Assembly (NCBI GenBank): GCA_021157815.1
Contig: JAGGVT010000047.1
Location: 1 to 12,963, forward strand
Source: a bacterium
GTDB taxonomy: Bacteria > JAJVIF01 > JAGGVT01
Direction of reading: 5' to 3'
Length of the DNA stretch: 12,963 nt
Position 1 is the stretch's first letter. Every line of letters starts with the position of its first letter. The notes beneath the pieces were generated by a model. That model had not been told where the DNA came from. It saw nothing but the letters and a program-made list of their open reading frames with translations, and searched no databases. Positions 7,263 through 12,963 of the stretch are shown here, one piece after another. The position numbers and the translations under genes are program-made.

Positions 7263-8471
7263 TTACTTGTTCGCGTTATGTCCTCGTTTGTAATACCGTG
7301 TCTGATGAAGCAGCTTTTCCTCTTTTTCTTCTTCCATAAGGAGCTGGGTATAGATATTTATAATCTTCGGAACGTATTTCTGTGTTTCCTTGAACTTGGG
7401 GATATTGTTATTAGCTTTCCTTACCGCTTCCGGACCCGCATTATATGATGCCAGGACGAGGTCAAGCGGATATCGTTTGCCTTCCCATCTCTTGAATTCG
7501 CGGTCAAGGTAGATAAATGTGCCGCGTATATTTTCCGAGCAGTCGAAAGCGTCATCAACATTCAAACCTCTTGCGGTGTGGGGCATTAACTGGCCAAGGC
7601 CTCTGGCACCCTTATGAGAGACAGCATCTGGCCTGAAATTGGACTCCACAGCAAACAGCGCCATAACCAGGCGGGCATCAACGTTTGGATATTCAGTATG
7701 CAAAGCGGCGATTGACCAGTAGATTTCATCCGCGGTTCTTTCATCCAGCGATTCGTTGAAATATCTCATCACAGCGATATATTTTTCTTCAATCGACGAG
7801 TGTTTATTTTCACTCGTTTTTGAGGTTGCTTTATTAATATTGCTGAATCCGGGGTTTCGATTATAACTGCGGGATGCCAGCTGGATTTTATTTGATATCT
7901 TTGAATCGACAGATGAAGTGATTGGTGTCGCGTTTGGACGGCCATCCGGATTATTTCTAATGAAATCCATGATTCTTTGAAGCATTGCGGTGCCGTTCTC
8001 ATCGAGCTCATCGACTGTGTGATGTTTCATCATCTGTGCGCCAAAGAAATATGCCGCGACCGCGGTAACGGGATCATTATCGAAAGTCTCCATCTGGTTG
8101 GCGAGAGCGCGTGCGACACAGTCAATATCGCTGAAAGGTGACGGCAGCGATTTAACCTTGTCATGCGATACAATAATTCCACGGTCAACGTTGTGCATGT
8201 AAATATGCGAGTGTGCGAATCCGGGGAACCTGGTCTCCTCATCCATTACCGCGATAAGAAGCACGAGATTTATTTCATAATCAGATTCCGCTTTTTTTAT
8301 CTGGTCTGATATTGTGGAAATTTCAGATAACGGGCGATTAACTTCCACAAGCAGGCGTTTTATGAGGTCGGTTGTTGGGTCTGCTGTATTATTGGAAAAT
8401 ACTTTAGCGGTAGCGCTGCCTGCCAATCCAATTATCATGATTATTGCCAGTATTAAAGTGATTTGTTTCAT
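7263..8471 (-). CDS. Secreted lytic murein transglycosylase (SLT domain) with degenerate N-terminal SLT-like repeat
   Basis: This 402-residue protein would cleave peptidoglycan glycan strands in the periplasm with formation of 1,6-anhydro ends. A signal peptide (1-22, cleavage after SATA) lacks a lipobox. Residues about 255-375 are a canonical SLT domain: AVESNF with catalytic Glu276 and Ser277, GARGLGQLMP at 288-297 and ASYNAGPEAV at 341-350. Residues about 65-150 follow the same order in weaker form: IAVMDEETRF (Glu79 at the catalytic place) and AAYFFGAQMM (139-148) where NAGP is expected, with no GLGQLMP. A linker rich in Ser/Asn/Lys joins the two. The C-terminus is charged. Start: ATG at 8471 with AGGAG 11 bases upstream; a TTG at 8477, five bases from AGGAG, is the alternative. 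Lies 108 bases or so after the SCP2-like gene on the same strand. Confidence 0.93.
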   Translation of the reverse strand: MKQITLILAIIMIIGLAGSATAKVFSNNTADPTTDLIKRLLVEVNRPLSEISTISDQIKKAESDYEINLVLLIAVMDEETRFPGFAHSHIYMHNVDRGIIVSHDKVKSLPSPFSDIDCVARALANQMETFDNDPVTAVAAYFFGAQMMKHHTVDELDENGTAMLQRIMDFIRNNPDGRPNATPITSSVDSKISNKIQLASRSYNRNPGFSNINKATSKTSENKHSSIEEKYIAVMRYFNESLDERTADEIYWSIAALHTEYPNVDARLVMALFAVESNFRPDAVSHKGARGLGQLMPHTARGLNVDDAFDCSENIRGTFIYLDREFKRWEGKRYPLDLVLASYNAGPEAVRKANNNIPKFKETQKYVPKIINIYTQLLMEEEKEEKLLHQTRYYKRGHNANK

Positions 8472-8482
8472 ATTCAATAAGT

Positions 8483-8487
8483 CTCCT
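8483..8487 (-). promoter_or_regulatory. Ribosome binding site of the lytic transglycosylase gene
   Basis: AGGAG on the minus strand, 11 bases from ATG (8471) and 5 bases from TTG (8477). It fits either start; ATG is preferred for codon type. Confidence 0.55.
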
Positions 8488-8585
8488 GAATCTCAATTTC
8501 AGTTTCAAATTCACATTGTAATGCCATTATCCTGTTATGTGACACGCATTAAAATATATATCGGCATTTTTTTGTTTGATCGATA

Positions 8586-8987
8586 TCAACTGTCAAAGTG
8601 TTTTAACACAACCTGCTTGTATATTGCCGATGTCTCTTTAAAAAGAGGTTTCAGATCAAGCAGCGCGGCTGCGTCTCCCTTTATCCTGATTCTCTGGTCA
8701 AACAGTGCGCTGATTGTATCAAGGTCTCCCATCCAGAATTTATGGGCTGTTTCCCAGTCCATCATGATTGTGACATCAGGCTTGTATGTCCCATCCGTGC
8801 CGGGTAAAAACCTGGCTTCATCAGTGCGGCATTCCAGAATAAAACTCATTTCAGGTTTCCTGTAAGCTATCTCAATTACTTTATCGAGACTTCTGAAGCC
8901 TTTGTTCAGGCTATCATTGGCGAATACGGCATTGAAGAAATCCTGGAACAGATTCTGAATTATTTCCGGGTCGCTTGTTAGCGGCAT
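8586..8987 (-). CDS. SCP2 sterol-binding-domain-like protein
   Basis: This 133-residue soluble protein has the layout of a stand-alone SCP2-like domain: an N-terminal helix, then beta strands (FILECRTDEARF), DVTIMMDWETAHKFWMGDLD (71-90) and RIRIKGDAAALLDLKPLF (99-116). The last two correspond to the family pattern of a polar strand, a helix, then a Gly-Asp turn before the C-terminal helices. SCP2 proteins hold lipids or acyl chains in a hydrophobic pocket; bacterial single-domain forms mostly have no assigned substrate. The frame extends to a TTG at 9017, but the ATG at 8987 has AAGGA nine bases upstream and fits the fold better. It lies between the tRNA gene and the lytic transglycosylase gene, all on the same strand. 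No functional link to either is evident. Confidence 0.75.
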   Translation of the reverse strand: MPLTSDPEIIQNLFQDFFNAVFANDSLNKGFRSLDKVIEIAYRKPEMSFILECRTDEARFLPGTDGTYKPDVTIMMDWETAHKFWMGDLDTISALFDQRIRIKGDAAALLDLKPLFKETSAIYKQVVLKHFDS

Positions 8988-8996
8988 ATCGACATG

Positions 8997-9001
8997 TCCT
9001 T
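8997..9001 (-). promoter_or_regulatory. Ribosome binding site deciding the SCP2-like start
   Basis: AAGGA on the minus strand, nine bases before the ATG at 8987. The upstream TTG (9017) and GTG (9014) codons have no comparable site. Confidence 0.6.
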
Positions 9002-9051
9002 GATCTGTAATCACCAAAACGCATCTTCAGGATTACATCAGTGTAATCCAA

Positions 9052-9124
9052 TGGAGCGGATCGGACTCGAACCGACAACCCCTACCGTGCAAGGGTAGTG
9101 CTCTACCAATTGAGCTACCGCCCC
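9052..9124 (-). tRNA. tRNA-Ala (anticodon TGC)
   Basis: The 73-base cloverleaf folds fully. The acceptor stem is GGGGCGG/CCGCTCC with the G3-U70 pair that identifies alanine tRNA. The D arm is GCTC/GAGC, the anticodon arm CTACC/GGTAG with loop CTTGCAC, and the T arm GTCGG/CCGAT with loop TTCGAGT. Discriminator A73. The 3' CCA is not encoded, so it must be added enzymatically. It is transcribed toward the SCP2-like gene. Confidence 0.96.
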
Positions 9125-9317
9125 TCAATGAAATTGATATACCATCAACCCGAGCTGCGATAAATAACCCCACGCACCGGGTTCAGATTATATTTCTGAT
9201 AACCATGTTATCCTCATTACTAATTCTAACCGATTTCAAATGGTATTTCAAAAGAAAGGTAATTTGCTTTGTGAAGATTAGCAAATGAGCGAGGACCAGG
9301 AAATTCTGGAGAGGTTG
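9125..9317. other. Intergenic region between tRNA-Ala and MITE copy B
   Basis: No gene can be supported. Small frames starting here run into the repeat element and are artefacts of it. The region should hold the tRNA promoter on the minus strand, but I see no convincing pair of boxes. Confidence 0.4.
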
Positions 9318-9555
9318 AAAATAGCAGAGGGTTTAAGAGCGTGTCGGGAAAGGTATCGCAAACAAGTTCTCCCCCACCCCAGCCCTCCCCGCGAGCGGGG
9401 AGGGAGCATATTGTCTTTTCCCTTCGCAAGTGTATGGATCGGATATATTGTTTGCAAACGCAGAAAATATTTCCCCCCGCTCGCGGGGGGATTAAGGGGG
9501 GGATGAGATATAAAAACAACCTTTACCGACAGGCTCTTAAACCCTCTGCTATTTT
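9318..9555 (+). mobile_element. MITE-like element, copy B (complete)
   Basis: The element is 238 bp with terminal inverted repeats of 37 bp at 35/37 identity (9318-9354 and 9519-9555), starting AAAATAGCAGAGGGTTTAAG. The outer AAAATA/TATTTT leaves open a TA target duplication with the repeat proper starting at GCAGAGGG. Inside are two perfect GC-rich palindromes: arms CCCTCCCCGC/GCGGGGAGGG (9384-9405) and CCCCCCGC/GCGGGGGG (9473-9490). No transposase is encoded. Copy A at 5554-5773 is in the opposite orientation. Confidence 0.88.
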
Positions 9556-9572
9556 TATTCTGCTCTTTCATT

Positions 9573-10637
9573 ATGATAAAATACTCATTCATGGATGCCT
9601 CTGACGCAGATATGGTTTCCAAAACGCTGATGGATGTCCCTGACAGCCGCGACACATTGTTTGCGCGCTGGATTCTGTATGCGATTTTGATTCTGGCAGC
9701 GTATATCTCGGTCAGTTACGCTTTCAATCTGATGATCTCTCAACCGCTTTCAGATACTCGTCTTGGAATTCATAAGATGGTAATCACAGGAATAGCGCCA
9801 AAGCCTGTTCAATACAGGATTCTGACATATTACATCGTCGAGGGAGCTCATCGTATAACCGGTATGGCAATCTGGCGTCTCGATTTGGTTTTGCGGTTTA
9901 TCTTCACATCTCTGGCGCTGATATTTATGTTCAAATTCCTGAGGCGCTGGTTCGATTTCGCTGTCAGCGCGATAGGACCGTTGATAATACTAGCGGTGCT
10001 CCCTGTTACATATATAGATTACATCCACCAGCCGCATGACATTCCAAACCTGTTTTTCACAATTCTGGCGCTGGGATTCATTCGAGATAAAAAAGAGGCG
10101 TGGATGATTCTGCTGATTCCGATTGCAATGCTTAACCGTGAATCGTTTATTTTCGTCATATGGGCGTGGTTTTTCTATAACTATGACCGCCTGCCATTCA
10201 AACTATTATTAACTGAATTCACTCTTCTTGCTTTGATTGCGCTTGCAATCTATTTTACGCTGCCTTATTACTATGGGCCACGCCTGAATCATGTCGATAT
10301 GATTCAGCTTAAAAACAACCTGAATCCTGGAATGATGTTTAAATGGTTATCTCGGCTTGTGGCGTTTGTAGGGCCTCTGGTGGTGGCGTCATTCGTGCGG
10401 TTCAAATCAAAACCGCTGTTCCTGCGTCGCTCAATGGGATATGTCGCTGTTTTCATGATTGCTAATTTCATCGTGGGGAAGTATCAGGAAACCCGATTAT
10501 TTCTACCGATTCTGCCGGTTTTGATTCCGCTCGGGCTGGCTGCGATATTCCCGGTTTCCCCGGCGAAGGGACGCCGGGCTACGATTAGTGATGAGGACAG
10601 TTCTCATCGGAATACAACATCCGGGGAAATTGTGTAG
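9573..10637 (+). CDS. Polytopic membrane protein, possible GT-C-type glycosyltransferase
   Basis: The 354-residue product has about eight to ten hydrophobic segments from residue 30 to 328. I do not recognise a named family with certainty. The motifs HQPHDIPNLFF (152-162), MLNRES (186-191) and GKYQETRLFLPILP (302-315) have conserved-looking polar or charged residues at membrane edges, as in polyprenyl-sugar-dependent GT-C membrane proteins. The start is uncertain: no ribosome site precedes ATG 9573 or later ATGs at 9591, 9612 and 9630, and MITE copy B ends 17 bases upstream. After the last hydrophobic segment, residues 327-337 are encoded inside a palindromic repeat unit, and the TAG stop lies inside the next unit. 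The true C-terminus may therefore have been altered by repeat insertion. About 137 bases separate it from the next gene. Confidence 0.6.
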   Translation: MIKYSFMDASDADMVSKTLMDVPDSRDTLFARWILYAILILAAYISVSYAFNLMISQPLSDTRLGIHKMVITGIAPKPVQYRILTYYIVEGAHRITGMAIWRLDLVLRFIFTSLALIFMFKFLRRWFDFAVSAIGPLIILAVLPVTYIDYIHQPHDIPNLFFTILALGFIRDKKEAWMILLIPIAMLNRESFIFVIWAWFFYNYDRLPFKLLLTEFTLLALIALAIYFTLPYYYGPRLNHVDMIQLKNNLNPGMMFKWLSRLVAFVGPLVVASFVRFKSKPLFLRRSMGYVAVFMIANFIVGKYQETRLFLPILPVLIPLGLAAIFPVSPAKGRRATISDEDSSHRNTTSGEIV

Positions 10638-10763
10638 CCCGGGAATCCATTTCCCGGGGAAAACGGTGCTAATTCGCGTAAAGCCCCGGTTAATGAGAAA
10701 CCGGGCTACGGGATATTGACAGTTAGACTATGCAACCCGGTTTCCCTTAACCGGGGAAAAAGG
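10551..10763. repeat. BIME-like array of four alternating GTAGCCCGG hairpin units
   Basis: Four units of about 32 bases share the plan GTAGCCCGG, variable stem bases, a loop near TCCCTT, then CCGGGGAAA. Unit 1 (10551-10582) is on -, unit 2 (10634-10666) on +, unit 3 (about 10680-10709) on -, and unit 4 (10732-10763) on +. The inner stem pairs differ between units (CG/CG, GAA/TTC, TT/AA) but stay complementary. Unit 1 lies in the coding end of the upstream membrane protein and unit 2 contains its TAG. This matches REP/BIME organisation; no RAYT transposase is present in the window. Confidence 0.85.
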
Positions 10764-10777
10764 TTAATCCAATTTTG

Positions 10778-12142
10778 ATGAATTTCAATGTCATATTCGC
10801 GCTTATAATATTACCCGCAGCGGCAGTATTAATAAGCCTTGCGCTTAACCGCCTTGCGGGAAGAGATAAGGAAAACGAGACTGGAAAACCTCAGGATAAG
10901 AGCAAATCTGCCGGAGCGTTTGAAATCGCGCTTGCCGGAACATGCTCAATTCCGGGCGTGATGTTTCTTACTGTTTTTTATGCTTTATCCTATTCTTATG
11001 GATTATCAATTGCATTCCCGGCATTCGGATATCTAATGGGGCTGATTATCTCATTTGCGATTGCCATTGTTAATCATGGAAACAAAGAGAATAGGGGAGT
11101 TTCATCGCATCCGTTTCTCTTCCCTGAGATTATCAAATCGAAACTGGCATCATTTATATTTCTACTTCCTGTGATTGCTGTTTTAGCGTTTAATGTCGCA
11201 TACCAGATGAGAAATATTCATGTACCGATTCTAATGTGGGTGCCTATGGGAGGGATAATACTTCTTGTTCTAATCTGGATTGCACTTTTCTTTGGCGGCA
11301 GGCGATTACGAAATTACATTCAAGTTGTGTCTTTATCGTTTTGTGTGTTTGTTTCAATGGCAGCCATTATACAAATTCTGTTCCATCAGGGAGGATTGCA
11401 CGGGCTGATTGACTTGGCAAGCCGTGAGAATCCCCAGCTTCTTGCGCTGAATAATCCGGATGTGGCTTTTATCACCGGTGGGATATTCCTGGGGCTGGCT
11501 GTTTTCGGACAACCTCAGTTCATATCAGTATTAGCAAATGCTCGAAGTAAAAAGGACATAGCGACAGGTGGGATAATCGCTGTTTGTTTATCAACAATAA
11601 TTATCTGGGGGAGCATTTATTTCGGTGCATTTGATTTTACTCAGTATATCGAATCTGCCATGGGACCAATAATTGCCAAGCCTGACAACTTTAGGGCTTT
11701 ATTCGGGATAGCTCATCTGTTGATGGCTGTTTCTCTTGTCGCTGCACTGTTAGTCTATATGAATGGCCTGCTCTCGAAAAAGGCTACATTTGAATCAAAT
11801 CGAACATTAAGCACATATCTTGTTGGTTTTCCCGGTTCAATATTAGTATTTATCCTGATTGCAATTGCGTATTTACTTGGTTTAAATCATGAACAAAACC
11901 CAATATTGCCTTTGGCATTAGCCGGATGCGCCTTCGGGCCAGCGTTTCTAATGCGCAGTGTGAAAAAAGTTACCGCTCCCGCATTGCTCTGTGGAATCTA
12001 CTCCGGTTTGATTTTCACAATCGCATGGCATATATTCAGAATTCAGGGATACCGTCCATGGGGCTATCCCATGATTAACGGGATAATCCCCGGATTCATT
12101 TTCAGCCTCCTGGTTATCGCGATTGTGAATAGAAGACGTTAG
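10778..12142 (+). CDS. Probable sodium:solute symporter (SSS)-family transporter
   Basis: The 454-residue product is an integral membrane protein with roughly 11 to 13 hydrophobic segments, the size and topology of the SSS (PutP-like, LeuT-fold) family. The best marker is GIFLGLAVFGQPQFISVLAN around residues 235-254, which resembles the GYFGQPH segment of PutP. It is preceded by a GGRRLRNYIQVV stretch (173-184) at the place of the family's GG...DxxQ segment. Substrate cannot be told. Residues 28-45 form a charged loop after the first helix. The hydrophobic start of the protein suits ATG 10778; the TTG just before it is unlikely. The ribosome site is weak (AAGG about 15 bases upstream), and the array of hairpins ends just upstream of it. 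The stop codon TAG overlaps the start of a tandem repeat. Confidence 0.6.
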   Translation: MNFNVIFALIILPAAAVLISLALNRLAGRDKENETGKPQDKSKSAGAFEIALAGTCSIPGVMFLTVFYALSYSYGLSIAFPAFGYLMGLIISFAIAIVNHGNKENRGVSSHPFLFPEIIKSKLASFIFLLPVIAVLAFNVAYQMRNIHVPILMWVPMGGIILLVLIWIALFFGGRRLRNYIQVVSLSFCVFVSMAAIIQILFHQGGLHGLIDLASRENPQLLALNNPDVAFITGGIFLGLAVFGQPQFISVLANARSKKDIATGGIIAVCLSTIIIWGSIYFGAFDFTQYIESAMGPIIAKPDNFRALFGIAHLLMAVSLVAALLVYMNGLLSKKATFESNRTLSTYLVGFPGSILVFILIAIAYLLGLNHEQNPILPLALAGCAFGPAFLMRSVKKVTAPALLCGIYSGLIFTIAWHIFRIQGYRPWGYPMINGIIPGFIFSLLVIAIVNRRR

Positions 12143-12206
12143 CAGGTTAGTAAGTTAGCAAGTTAGCAGGTTAGTAAGTTAGCAGGTTAGCAGGTTAGCA
12201 GGTTAG
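12141..12206 (+). repeat. Eight-copy tandem repeat of AGCAGGTT
   Basis: Eight imperfect 8-base units (AGCAGGTT, with AGTAAGTT and AGCAAGTT variants) begin at the AG of the transporter TAG stop codon and run to 12204, plus AG. The unit junction TTAG gives TAG or TAA-type stops every 8 bases on the plus strand, and TAAC gives stops on the other strand. Confidence 0.95.
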
Positions 12207-12234
12207 AAAGAACTGAGAATACTTTACGATGGTA

Positions 12235-12348
12235 GTAAAAAGGGGACTGTCCCAACCAAGTGAATAAGTACTGTATAAATGAGGGTTTGCAGTATGGTAT
12301 ATTGATAACATCAGATTTGAAGCCTGTTGTGGACTGTCCCCTTTTTAC
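12235..12348. mobile_element. Short element with 13-bp perfect inverted ends (GTAAAAAGGGGAC)
   Basis: GTAAAAAGGGGAC at 12235-12247 is mirrored by GTCCCCTTTTTAC at 12336-12348. Similarity continues inward to about 17 of 19 bases. Each end is itself nearly palindromic (GGGACTGTCCC). The 114-bp element has no coding potential. It looks like a non-autonomous mobile element or REP-type sequence. It could also act as a transcription terminator, since the right arm ends in CCCCTTTTT. Confidence 0.65.
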
Positions 12349-12400
12349 GGATAGAACGATTCGATTTTAACTTACGATTCATTTCTGATGAATATCTGTC

Positions 12401-12963
12401 ATGGAAAATATCAACGTAGAAAAAATACTAAAACAAGCCGCGGAACTGGATTCCAAATACTCCGCGAACATAATCAACGCTTTTACCGAGATAGCATCAC
12501 GAGAGCCAATCACCGATGGCAACTGCGATTTCGAGGACATCCCGTGGCATGATGATGATTTCTCCCGACGCATTCTCCCATTTGCCACACGATCATCCGA
12601 GCAGACAATAATCGAGGCGGATTTTATCGAACGAACATGCAGTCTTAAACCGGACATGCGCATTTTGGATATCGCTTCTGGAGATGGCCGGTTATCTCTT
12701 GAATTCGCGCGACGAGGCTATTCCACATTTGGAATAGATAAAGGAAAAGCGGGGATTGAACATTCACAAAAAATTGCGCAGTCGGAAAAACTGGCAGGAT
12801 GTGAGTTCATTCAAGGTAACGCATCCGATGTTGAAATTCCCGGACAGTTCGACCTCGCGATAATTATTTTCGGTGCGCTCGCTAATTTCACATCAGATGA
12901 GGCATCCCGTCTGATTGGTAAATTATCGAACGCTGTCAAACCGTCAGGGCATCTTATAATCGA
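12401..12963 (+). CDS. Class I SAM-dependent methyltransferase, 3'-truncated by window
   Basis: The frame is open from ATG 12401 to the window end, giving 187 residues without a stop. An N-terminal helical region (1-80) precedes a Rossmann-type core. Motif I is ILDIASGDGRLSLEFARRGY (88-107), followed by the acidic end of strand 2 at FGID (110-113). GNASDVEIP (139-147) and FDLAIIIFGALANF (150-163) match motifs II and III of class I methyltransferases, which bind S-adenosylmethionine. The substrate cannot be inferred. An in-frame TGA at 12389 makes 12401 the first possible ATG. No clear ribosome site is seen. The gene starts 52 bases after the inverted-end element. Opposite-strand frames over this segment are shadows. 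Confidence 0.88.
   Translation, partial: MENINVEKILKQAAELDSKYSANIINAFTEIASREPITDGNCDFEDIPWHDDDFSRRILPFATRSSEQTIIEADFIERTCSLKPDMRILDIASGDGRLSLEFARRGYSTFGIDKGKAGIEHSQKIAQSEKLAGCEFIQGNASDVEIPGQFDLAIIIFGALANFTSDEASRLIGKLSNAVKPSGHLII

Noticed and set aside
8314-8865. 183-codon frame on + opposite the transglycosylase and SCP2-like genes
   Set aside because: The minus-strand genes have clear domains and ribosome sites; this frame has no recognisable content and bridges two genes and their gap.
9226-9655. Several overlapping frames on both strands across 9226-9655 with Pro/Gly/Arg-rich peptides
   Set aside because: They are translations of the MITE palindromes and inverted ends. They overlap each other in all frames and lack ribosome sites.
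10717-10745. TTGACA at 10717 as -35 box for the transporter gene
   Set aside because: No acceptable -10 box lies 16-18 bases downstream; that place is occupied by hairpin unit 4.

Overview
The window looks like chromosomal DNA of a diderm (Gram-negative-type) bacterium with moderate GC content. It encodes an outer-membrane secretin, a type IV pilus / type II secretion alignment complex and a periplasmic lytic transglycosylase. Gene content is housekeeping plus envelope. Intergenic DNA is rich in palindromic and MITE-like repeats, as in many uncultured lineages. I cannot fix the phylum from sequence alone.

Left part (1-5427, all + strand): a pilus/secretion assembly module. It starts with the 3' part of a secretin gene. 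Next come a 672-residue protein that fuses a PilM-like cytoplasmic domain to a PilN-like membrane and periplasmic domain, a PilO-like protein, and a PilP/GspC-like protein. A strong bidirectional terminator closes the module. Together these would form the chain from inner-membrane platform to outer-membrane pore. Three of the four proteins carry long Gly/Ser-rich segments in their predicted periplasmic parts.

Middle part (5554-9555): a block whose genes are all on the - strand: tRNA-Ala(TGC), an SCP2-like lipid-binding protein, a lytic transglycosylase with a degenerate second SLT-like domain, and gcvT (aminomethyltransferase). Two copies of a roughly 238-bp MITE-like element, in opposite orientation, bracket this block exactly.

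Right part (9573-12963, all + strand): a polytopic membrane protein that may be a GT-C-type glycosyltransferase, a probable sodium:solute symporter-family transporter, and the 5' part of a SAM-dependent methyltransferase running off the window. Between and after these lie three further repeats. One is a four-unit array of alternating hairpins (BIME-like) that supplies part of the coding end and the stop codon of the membrane protein. The second is an 8-bp tandem repeat starting inside the transporter stop codon. The third is a 114-bp element with inverted ends.

The most notable points are the PilM-PilN fusion giving a GspL-like architecture, the inverted MITE pair around the only minus-strand block, the covarying hairpin array, and the doubled SLT domain.
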